Source: UBA1550 sp049294435
GTDB taxonomy: Bacteria; Patescibacteriota; Minisyncoccia; Phycocordibacterales; UBA1550
DNA length: 25,158 nt
Assembly (NCBI GenBank): GCA_049294435.1
Contig: JBAQCU010000004.1
Location: forward strand, 1-25,158
Direction of reading: 5' to 3'
This document shows, piece by piece, positions 20,468-25,158 of this stretch. Made by a program: the position numbers and the translations under genes. Below the pieces are notes generated by a model that saw nothing but the letters and a program-made list of their open reading frames with translations, was not told where the DNA came from and did not search any database. Numbering within the stretch: position 1 is the stretch's first letter; the number at the start of each line of letters is the position of its first letter.

Positions 20468-20857
20468 TTACCAGATTTTAAAGAGGGCTTCGCCTCCGAC
20501 TCGACCTTTCTTTGCTTCTGCGCCTGTCATGATACCCTTTGGTGTAGACATAATCATCAAACCAAAACCATTCTTGACTGGACTGATTTCGTCCGCTCCT
20601 AAATAAAAACGGCGTGATGGCTTTGACATACGTGCTACTTCAGAAACACGCGGAGACTTTCCTTCGTACGCAATTCCAACCTCAAGAGTCTTTTGAACTT
20701 TCTTACCCTTCTTTGCATAAGATATAATGTATCCCTCTGCAAAAAGAACTTTTGCTATTGCTTCTTTCACACTAGAAAAAGGCATCTCGACAATTTCCTT
20801 GCCGGCTTTACCTCCGTTCTTAATGCGAATAAGCATGTCTGCGATTGGGTCGTGCAT
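20468..20857 (-). CDS. rpsH: 30S ribosomal protein S8 (uS8)
   Basis: uS8 is a primary 16S rRNA binder and, in E. coli, the translational repressor of the spc operon. The 129-residue product begins MHDPIADMLIRIKNGGKAGK and ends with the family's GLMIMSTPKGIMTGAEAKKG and GGEALFKIW. The length is normal. Palindromic element B fills the gap between rpsH and rpsN. Confidence 0.96.
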   Translation of the reverse strand: MHDPIADMLIRIKNGGKAGKEIVEMPFSSVKEAIAKVLFAEGYIISYAKKGKKVQKTLEVGIAYEGKSPRVSEVARMSKPSRRFYLGADEISPVKNGFGLMIMSTPKGIMTGAEAKKGRVGGEALFKIW

Positions 20858-20871
20858 GATTGATTTTTTTT

Positions 20872-20976
20872 GAGCGAAGCGAAGTTAAAAATCTTCACCC
20901 AGCCCCACTTTTGATATCTAGAAGATTCTAAAGACCAAAAGTGGGGCTGGGTAGAGAAATCATAGTCGCATAGCTC
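20872..20976. repeat. Palindromic intergenic element, GAGCGAAGCGA family, copy B
   Basis: It starts GAGCGAAGCGAAGTTA and ends TAGTCGCATAGCTCC. Inside, ACCCAGCCCCACTTTTG and CAAAAGTGGGGCTGGGT pair over 17 bp. It lies between rpsN and rpsH inside the ribosomal operon and shares its inner stem with copy A near infC. Confidence 0.78.
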
Positions 20977-20987
20977 CTTAATTTCTA

Positions 20988-21173
20988 TTACCAAGAAGAC
21001 TTCTTTACTCCAGGGATTTTGCCGTCGTTGGCAAGCTCGCGGAAACAAATACGGCAAAGGTCGAAATCGCGCATATAACCACGACGACGGCTACAATTAA
21101 AACAGCGACGCACAATGCGTGAGCTGAATTTAGGCACCTTGTTGGCGCGCGCCGTTACTGATGTTTTTGCCAT
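20988..21173 (-). CDS. rpsN: 30S ribosomal protein S14 type Z (uS14)
   Basis: The 61-residue product is the short zinc-binding form of uS14, with CFNC near residue 24 and CRIC near 40 as the four zinc ligands. The sequence MAKTSVTARANKVPKFSSR and the ending PGVKKSSW are typical. The start at 21173 is chosen because it gives the family N-terminus; the frame runs on upstream into palindromic element C. About 1.4 kb of unrelated DNA separates it from rplE, its usual direct neighbour. Confidence 0.96.
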   Translation of the reverse strand: MAKTSVTARANKVPKFSSRIVRRCFNCSRRRGYMRDFDLCRICFRELANDGKIPGVKKSSW

Positions 21174-21188
21174 GTTAGTTTTTCTTAG

Positions 21189-21279
21189 CGAGTGAAGCGA
21201 GATTAGAAAACCTACACCCGCCAAAGTTTTTGCTTCGCAAAAATTTTAACGGGTTCGTAACCCAATGTCGCTTCACTCG
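21189..21279. repeat. Palindromic intergenic element, GAGCGAAGCGA family, copy C
   Basis: CGAGTGAAGCGA and TCGCTTCACTCG are perfect 12-bp terminal inverted repeats. The interior pairs CCCG with CGGG and TTTTTGC with GCAAAAA. It lies 15 bp upstream of rpsN. Confidence 0.78.
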
Positions 21280-21371
21280 GTTTTTTCGGCAATATCACGC
21301 GCAGATTCTTTTGAAGACTGTTGCTTGCGCTAAAGTCTTCAAAAGGAGGTGCGCGGATTGCTCAAAAAACC
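21278..21371. repeat. Bulged long hairpin next to element C
   Basis: Successive paired blocks are GGTTTTTT/AAAAAACC, GCAAT/ATTGC, CGCGCA/TGCGCG and CTTTTGAAGACT/AGTCTTCAAAAG, separated by short mismatched loops. Total length is about 94 bp. It is a different sequence family from element C, which it touches. Confidence 0.65.
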
Positions 21372-21461
21372 CGCCCGCCAGCCAGCCATCGCCTAACTGT
21401 CCTCAAGGAACAATTAGGCAGTGGCGAGCAGGTACAAGCATCCTAGCATATATGAAAACAA

Positions 21462-21599
21462 TGTCAAACATGCTCTGTAGAAAACATGGTTGTAGTCTTT
21501 GCGAGGCACGAAGCAATCTAGGTTTTACGTGTAATTTTATGGATTGCCACGTCGCAAGCTCCTCGCAAAGACAGTGTTTTCTACGGAGCATGTCAAACA
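21462..21599. mobile_element. MITE-like element flanked by a 9-bp duplication
   Basis: The 120-bp element (21471-21590) has ends TGCTCTGTAGAAAACA and TGTTTTCTACGGAGCA, inverted with one mismatch in 16. It is flanked on both sides by TGTCAAACA, a perfect 9-bp direct repeat as expected of a target-site duplication. Inside are GTCTTTGCGAGG and CCTCGCAAAGAC, then GCAATC and GGATTGC. It encodes nothing, so transposition would need a transposase from elsewhere. The inner part is related to 25045-25158. Confidence 0.82.
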
Positions 21600-21634
21600 C
21601 CGTCACATAAAACTGGCATTATGTGGGATTAAAG

Positions 21635-21658
21635 AAAAGGCACCATTTGGTGCCTTTT
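21635..21658. terminator. Terminator after the gene at 21675
   Basis: AAAAGGCACCA and TGGTGCCTTTT pair perfectly with A/T tails on both sides. On the minus strand it lies 16 bp past the stop codon of the small unknown gene. Confidence 0.75.
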
Positions 21659-21674
21659 GTGAAAATTGTGTATT

Positions 21675-21968
21675 TCAGATAATACGCAGATGCCCGCAGA
21701 AAATCGGGTGCTTGCCAGTACATTCCACAAACCGCGGGGTCACCCTGTGTGGCATAGTTGCGAGGGCTTCTGAACGGATGTGTTTATTGTGTCCATCCAC
21801 GACATCCTCCCCGTTACATGGGAACATACCTTCAGGATGAGCCAGCAGATGGACTCTGGATTTTTTGCGCCTGAGATTGATATTCCTCAAAAAATCCACG
21901 ATATTCCATGGGGCCGGGCCACGATTGCGACCAATTTGTTCATGTCCGTTTTGCACTATTGTCATCAT
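21675..21968 (-). CDS. Hypothetical small protein rich in His and Cys
   Basis: Not recognised. The 97-residue product starts MMTIVQNGHEQIGRNRG. The second half contains a run of potential metal ligands (CNGEDVVDGHNKH, then H, C, H and CGH), which might bind zinc, but no known motif is matched. A strong AAGGGAG precedes three possible ATGs; 21968 gives the best spacing. It has a terminator of its own. It lies with the 22118 gene in the stretch that interrupts rplE and rpsN, and both appear to be acquired genes. Confidence 0.62.
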   Translation of the reverse strand: MMTIVQNGHEQIGRNRGPAPWNIVDFLRNINLRRKKSRVHLLAHPEGMFPCNGEDVVDGHNKHIRSEALATMPHRVTPRFVECTGKHPIFCGHLRII

Positions 21969-22055
21969 TGCCATCTCCCTTGTAAAAGTCATGTCTACGC
22001 ACATGCGATGACAGAAATAATCATCTCACAAAATAGCCTACAACACAAACAAAAA

Positions 22056-22076
22056 AGGCGCCTTTTTGAGACGCCT
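22056..22076 (-). terminator. Terminator after the gene at 22118
   Basis: On the minus strand AGGCG pairs with CGCCT and is followed by TTTTTTG. It lies 42 bp past the stop codon at 22118. Confidence 0.65.
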
Positions 22077-22117
22077 GCTTGGAATTGTTTAGGTTTTATT
22101 ATTATGTTTGATATTAG

Positions 22118-22336
22118 TTACGAATGAACACAGCCGATGTTGCCTCCGAAGTCGAGGAACGCCTGCCCCCCGAAGCGGCGGTTGTAGCTGTTTTCGTTGT
22201 CGGAGTGAACTCCGTACAGATTGACAGGACAACCTTCAACAGCAAGGCCATCTGCTGTTCCGTGGTCATCAAGATGTTCGGTTTCCAGTATGGAATCCGA
22301 GCCTAGCTTTTTTTCAGAAAGCGCTTTTGATGGCAT
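22118..22336 (-). CDS. Hypothetical small acidic protein, 72 residues
   Basis: Not recognised. The product begins MPSKALSEKKLGSDSI, has an acidic middle (LETEHLDDHGTADGLAVEG) and ends in an Asn/Gly/Phe-rich stretch (NRRFGGQAFLDFGGN) with two Cys. Support for a real gene is good: GAAAGGGG lies 6-7 nt before the ATG, a promoter is at 22401-22428, and a terminator follows. It lies between rplE and rpsN. Its strong ribosome site resembles that of the DGR target and of the 14637 gene. Confidence 0.68.
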   Translation of the reverse strand: MPSKALSEKKLGSDSILETEHLDDHGTADGLAVEGCPVNLYGVHSDNENSYNRRFGGQAFLDFGGNIGCVHS

Positions 22337-22400
22337 ACAATACCCCTTTCAATAAAAGAACTCTTGAAATTACGCCCCATGCATAAATTCAATTAAAGTA

Positions 22401-22428
22401 ATTGTACCACTTTTGTAAAAAAATGCAA
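22401..22428 (-). promoter_or_regulatory. Promoter of the gene at 22118
   Basis: On the minus strand TTGCAT (22428-22423) and TACAAT (22406-22401) are 16 bp apart, giving a leader of about 60 nt. Confidence 0.7.
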
Positions 22429-22436
22429 GAATTGGG

Positions 22437-22570
22437 ACAATTAACATTTAACATGTGACGAATAACAATTGAGCCATTTGCCTTCGGCAAATGGCTCCTG
22501 TCAAATGTCCGCATAGCTGAATTAGTAAATTCACGTCTTGGACGCAGGTTAAAGGTCAAATGTTTCCAAG
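22437..22570. repeat. Word-repeat intergenic element with central hairpin, copy 3
   Basis: Words ACATTTAACATGTGAC and CAATTGAG lie left of the 12-bp hairpin 22471-22497 (GAGCCATTTGCC, TTC loop), and TCAAATGT words lie right of it. A further stem, GTCTTGGA with TCCAAGAC, abuts the rplE stop codon. It has the core ATTTGCC-NNN-GGCAAAT seen in the other copies. Confidence 0.72.
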
Positions 22571-22571
22571 A

Positions 22572-23117
22572 CTATTTTTTGAATGGAACGCCGAGCATAC
22601 CAAAAAAAGCTGTTGCCTCTTCTTTACTCTTTGCTGTAGTAACAATAGTAACTGCCAAACCGAAAAGATCTTTTACATCTTCATCTGAAACCTCAGGAAA
22701 AATTGTCTGCTCTTTTACACCTAGGGTAAGGTTTCCCATTTCATCAATACTCTTTCTGTCATAACCACGGAAGTCACGAGTACGAGGAAGTGCTACATTA
22801 ATAAATTTATCCAAGAAACCCATCATACGAGCGCCACGGAGAGTTACTGCAACACCAATCTTGTCTCCTTCGCGGAGCTTAAATGCAGCGATGGACTTTT
22901 TTGCAGAGCGGAGTGAGGCTTTCTGGCCTGTAATCTTTGCAAGGCGACCCATCACCATTTCATTGCGGTTCTTGTCCTTTGAGCGTCCAGTTGTTGCGGA
23001 TACCACAACCTTTACGAGGCGAGGGGCCGCGAGCTTTGCCTTGTAGCCAAAATCTTTCTTCATCGCATCAAATGCGCTTGCTTGCCTTTCTTTGATTGTT
23101 TTAAATGCTGATTTCAT
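22572..23117 (-). CDS. rplE: 50S ribosomal protein L5 (uL5)
   Basis: uL5 binds 5S rRNA and contacts the P-site tRNA. The 181-residue product contains the family segments RLVKVVVSATTGRSKDKN, ITGQKASLRSAKKSIAAFKLREG, GVAVTLRGARMMGFLDKFI and LPRTRDFRGYD, plus the C-terminal FGLAVTIVTTAKS. It starts 11 bp after rplX. The repeat element with a terminator-like hairpin directly after it may limit read-through to rpsN. Confidence 0.96.
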   Translation of the reverse strand: MKSAFKTIKERQASAFDAMKKDFGYKAKLAAPRLVKVVVSATTGRSKDKNRNEMVMGRLAKITGQKASLRSAKKSIAAFKLREGDKIGVAVTLRGARMMGFLDKFINVALPRTRDFRGYDRKSIDEMGNLTLGVKEQTIFPEVSDEDVKDLFGLAVTIVTTAKSKEEATAFFGMLGVPFKK

Positions 23118-23128
23118 ATTATTAAAAA

Positions 23129-23437
23129 TTACTTAAGCTCTGAGCCACTTTTCTTTGTGACGCGAACGTTCTTGCCGTCAATTTTCTTGATACCCACACG
23201 TGTGCGAGCTCCTGTCTTTGGGTCTACGATCATTACGTTTGAGGCGCTCAAAGGCATAGGCTTCTCAACAATCTGTCCAACTTTTCCTTTCGTACGTGAC
23301 TTCTCGTGAAGCTTTGAAATGTTTGCGCCCTCTACAACCACGCGATTTACAGATGGAAGAACCTCAAGGATTTTTCCTTTCTTCCCTTTGTCCTTTCCGG
23401 TTGTAATAATCACATTGTCTCCTTTTTTGAGTTTCAT
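23129..23437 (-). CDS. rplX: 50S ribosomal protein L24 (uL24)
   Basis: uL24 nucleates 50S assembly. The 102-residue product has the KOW motif at its start (KKGDNVIITTGKDKGKKGKI), VNRVVVEGANISKLHEK, and the conserved MPLSASNVMIVDPKTGARTR. Length is typical. It lies between rplN and rplE as expected. Confidence 0.96.
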   Translation of the reverse strand: MKLKKGDNVIITTGKDKGKKGKILEVLPSVNRVVVEGANISKLHEKSRTKGKVGQIVEKPMPLSASNVMIVDPKTGARTRVGIKKIDGKNVRVTKKSGSELK

Positions 23438-23477
23438 AGTATTTATTGTAATTTATTTTCTCTGCATCCGTATTTTT

Positions 23478-23514
23478 GTCAATTGTCCGCGAAGCGGTGT
23501 CAGTTGTCAATTGT
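23478..23514. repeat. Word-repeat intergenic element, short copy
   Basis: The 37 bp match 1624-1660 closely and carry GTCAATTGTCCGC-type words with a CCGC/GCGG mini-hairpin. It lies between rplN and rplX and lacks the large hairpin of the full copies. Confidence 0.65.
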
Positions 23515-23519
23515 TTCCC

Positions 23520-23891
23520 CTATAATACTTCTGGCGCGAGTGAACCGATTTTGTTGTAACCGAGCTCAGTAATTTCGCGAGGAATCGGTCCGAAAATTCT
23601 ACTTCCCTTAGCCTCTTTCTTTACCTTATCAACGCAGATAACTGCATTGTCGTCAAAACGAATGTATGAACCGTCCTTACGGCGATATGCATTGCGTGTG
23701 CGAACAACTAGTCCAGTAATAATATCCTTCTTCTTTACCTGCTTGCGAGGTTCTGCAACCTGTACTGAAAATACCACCAAATCACCGATCATAGCGTAGC
23801 GCTTCTTTGAGCTACCGAGCACCTTGAACACTCGTCCGATCTTTCCGCCGGTGTTGTCAGTTATTTTTACGATTGTTTGTGGTTGAATCAT
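23520..23891 (-). CDS. rplN: 50S ribosomal protein L14 (uL14)
   Basis: uL14 lies at the subunit interface and contacts 16S rRNA helix 14. The 123-residue product begins MIQPQTIVKITDNTGGKIG and has RKQVKKKDIITGLVVRTRN, YIRFDDNAVICVD and GSRIFGPIPREI, all standard. Length is normal. Palindromic element D separates it from rpsQ. Confidence 0.97.
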   Translation of the reverse strand: MIQPQTIVKITDNTGGKIGRVFKVLGSSKKRYAMIGDLVVFSVQVAEPRKQVKKKDIITGLVVRTRNAYRRKDGSYIRFDDNAVICVDKVKKEAKGSRIFGPIPREITELGYNKIGSLAPEVL

Positions 23892-23906
23892 GAATTTTTT
23901 GTTATT

Positions 23907-24025
23907 GAGCGAAGCGAGATTAGAAAAACTTCACCCAGTTAAATGCGATTTTGCAAATCGCGATTTCAAATTTGCATAAATTTGAAATCATTTAACTGGG
24001 TCGGTTATTCATAGTCGCTTCACTC
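23907..24025. repeat. Palindromic intergenic element, GAGCGAAGCGA family, copy D
   Basis: The ends are GAGCGAAGCGAGATTAGA and TAGTCGCTTCACTCC. Between them ACCCAGTTAAATG pairs with CATTTAACTGGGT, and inside this stem are two hairpins (CGATTT-TGC-AAATCG and GATTTCAAATTT-GCAT-complement), a three-way junction. The right end codes for the last residues of rpsQ. Confidence 0.8.
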
Positions 24026-24290
24026 CTTGAATAACTCGAAAGGATTTGTCCTTTGAAATAGGGCGACACTCCTCAATAGTTACTTTGTCCCCCATCTTGA
24101 ATGTGCCTGCCTCGTCATGCGCCTTGTACTTCTTTGAAATGTTCATAAACTTTCCGTACTTTGGATGCTTCACGAAACGATTTACAAGGACAGTAACTGT
24201 CTTCATCATCTTGTCAGATACTACAATACCCTGAAGCTGTTTGCGGGTTGTTCTGCTTGTTTCAATAGTTTTTTTGTTCTTTGTTTCCAT
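24009..24290 (-). CDS. rpsQ: 30S ribosomal protein S17 (uS17)
   Basis: uS17 is a primary 16S rRNA binder. The 93-residue product has the family segments LQGIVVSDKMMKTVTVLVNR, HPKYGKFMNISKKYKAHDE and MGDKVTIEECRPISKDKSFRV. The start at 24290 gives METKNKK and lies 7 bp past rpmC. The last codons and the stop (QGVKRL, TGA) fall in the terminal repeat of palindromic element D, so the element's end supplies part of the protein. Confidence 0.95.
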   Translation of the reverse strand: METKNKKTIETSRTTRKQLQGIVVSDKMMKTVTVLVNRFVKHPKYGKFMNISKKYKAHDEAGTFKMGDKVTIEECRPISKDKSFRVIQGVKRL

Positions 24291-24297
24291 AGTAGTG

Positions 24298-24501
24298 TTA
24301 TGCTGTTGCGTTAGCACTCGAGTTTTTACGCAAATTTTCCTCTGTAAGAATGCGCGCGATTTCCTTGCGAGCTGTCATTTTCGCCTTCACATTCTTTTTT
24401 GCAGAACCTGCAATATCAAAACGAAACGCGCGGACAGCTTCTCTCTTTTCTGCAAGGAGTTTGCCTAGGTCATCTATACTTGTTTTTTTAATGTCTTTCA
24501 T
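24298..24501 (-). CDS. rpmC: 50S ribosomal protein L29 (uL29)
   Basis: uL29 lies near the exit tunnel. The 67-residue product is a two-helix protein with LGKLLAEKREAVRAFRFDIAG and ARKEIARILTEENLRK, similar to the family's LRxxLFxLRFQ...RVRRxIARIxTxLxER pattern but diverged. Position between rplP and rpsQ confirms the call. Confidence 0.9.
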   Translation of the reverse strand: MKDIKKTSIDDLGKLLAEKREAVRAFRFDIAGSAKKNVKAKMTARKEIARILTEENLRKNSSANATA

Positions 24502-24515
24502 AAAAGTATTCTAGA

Positions 24516-24947
24516 TTATGCTGTTTCTACACGACGAACGATGCGTGTCTTTACTGGAAGCTTCGCTCCGGCTTTCTTGAGAGCCTTTACTGCTGTCTCT
24601 TCATCAACACCGTCAACTTCAAAAAGCATACGACCAGGACGAACCTCAAAAACATATCCCTGGAGCTCGCCCTTGCCCTTACCCATACCTACCTGCGCTC
24701 CCTTCTGAGTCCATGGTCGGTCTGGGAAAATACGAATCCACATCTTTCCAACCTTTGTGATTGTGCGGACAATCGCCTTTCGTGATGCCTCAATCTGGTT
24801 TGACTTCACACGCGCTTGTGTCTCAGCCTTGAGTCCATATGAACCAAAAGCAAGCGTGATGCCACGCGTTTCAGGCATTGCAAGTTTAGCCTCGCTTTTG
24901 CGGGCGTTTTGCCATTTTCGGAATTTTACTTTCTTTGGGAATAACAT
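24516..24947 (-). CDS. rplP: 50S ribosomal protein L16 (uL16)
   Basis: uL16 shapes the A-site tRNA region of the 50S subunit. The 143-residue product begins MLFPKKVKFRKWQ and has ITLAFGSYGLKA, IEASRKAIVRTITKVGKMWI, RIFPDRPWTQKGAQVGMGKG and GYVFEVRPGRMLFEV. Its Arg near 81 lies in the same position as the hydroxylated residue of other bacteria. It is the last ribosomal gene in the window; rpsC, its usual upstream neighbour, is not present in the next 211 bp. Confidence 0.96.
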   Translation of the reverse strand: MLFPKKVKFRKWQNARKSEAKLAMPETRGITLAFGSYGLKAETQARVKSNQIEASRKAIVRTITKVGKMWIRIFPDRPWTQKGAQVGMGKGKGELQGYVFEVRPGRMLFEVDGVDEETAVKALKKAGAKLPVKTRIVRRVETA

Positions 24948-25044
24948 GATTGATTTTAACGAGTCGGCTGAATTATAATCCGGCTCAGGTTTTTGTACCT
25001 TACTATATTTTTTTAATACTTACAAGCCTTAAATACTTTGAATT

Positions 25045-25158
25045 ACGAAACTCTATTTCTGTCATTGCGAGTCGGTACTCAGACGTGGCAATCTATGTGT
25101 TTATCCTGGATTGCCACGCGCTTCGCGCTCGCAAAGACAGAATTATAAGTAGTTTCGT
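25045..25158. repeat. Inverted-repeat element at the window edge
   Basis: ACGAAACT and AGTTTCGT bound the stretch. Inside, CTGTCATTGCGAG is opposite CTCGCAAAGACAG with one mismatch, and GTGGCAATC pairs with GATTGCCAC. The inner sequences match the MITE-like element at 21471-21590. It may extend beyond the window. Confidence 0.72.

Noticed and set aside
22118..22336. Second DGR variable region in the Asn/Gly-rich C-terminus of the small protein
   Set aside because: No matching template repeat with adenine-specific differences was found in the window, and the C-type-lectin Trp pattern is absent.
22508..22571. tRNA-like stretch after rplE
   Set aside because: A D-arm-like and a TTGGA-containing loop segment suggested a tRNA, but the acceptor ends do not pair and the T-arm is missing; it belongs to the word-repeat element.

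Overview
This window reads as chromosome from a member of the Candidate Phyla Radiation (Patescibacteria), most likely a Parcubacteria-type lineage. The evidence is a reduced ribosomal operon with no rpmD (L30), a type Z uS14, a large soluble VirB4/TraD-like ATPase, two PaaX/Cas2-like proteins, and several genes whose -10 box lies only 6-9 nt from the start codon (apparently leaderless). The lineage is inferred from gene content; no phylogeny was run.

Layout. 1-1534 (+): infC-rpmI-rplT. 1667-4257: an accessory island with a diversity-generating retroelement (DGR). It has an Avd-like gene (+), a template repeat (TR, - sense) and a target gene (-) whose 3' end is the variable repeat (VR). The island lies between an intact LOG-family gene (3598-4257) and a displaced copy of that gene's 3' end (1667-1864). 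No reverse transcriptase is present. 4289-6045 (-): beta-CASP metallo-beta-lactamase RNase and a small membrane protein, divergent from a PaaX/Cas2-like gene (6145-6732, +). 7263-12342 (-): ndk, a GrpB-peptidase S51 fusion, a HIT protein and a 918-residue ATPase. 12494-14539 (-): second PaaX/Cas2-like gene, map, adk. 14637-16672 (-): three unrecognised genes between adk and secY. 16924-24947 (-): secY and the spc-type ribosomal cluster (rplO, rpsE, rplR, rplF, rpsH, rpsN, rplE, rplX, rplN, rpsQ, rpmC, rplP), split between rplE and rpsN by about 1.4 kb holding two small unknown genes and palindromic repeats.

The main discoveries are four. (1) A DGR: 114-bp TR and VR align without gaps and differ at 21 sites, 20 of them adenines in the coding-sense template. 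It has no RT in the window, an avd reading frame offset at a C10 tract, and a TR transcript that seems to run antisense to avd and end inside it. (2) The cassette sits at the 3' end of a LOG gene in the way integrated elements sit at attachment sites. (3) Both PaaX/Cas2-like genes are bracketed by gene-specific palindromes; the upstream one overlaps the promoter, and the downstream one repeats the same half-site. (4) Several families of short palindromic, MITE-like elements fill the intergenic spaces, even inside the ribosomal operon; one is flanked by a perfect 9-bp duplication.

Limits: all calls come from reading the sequence and translations; no database, folding or phylogenetic computation was available.
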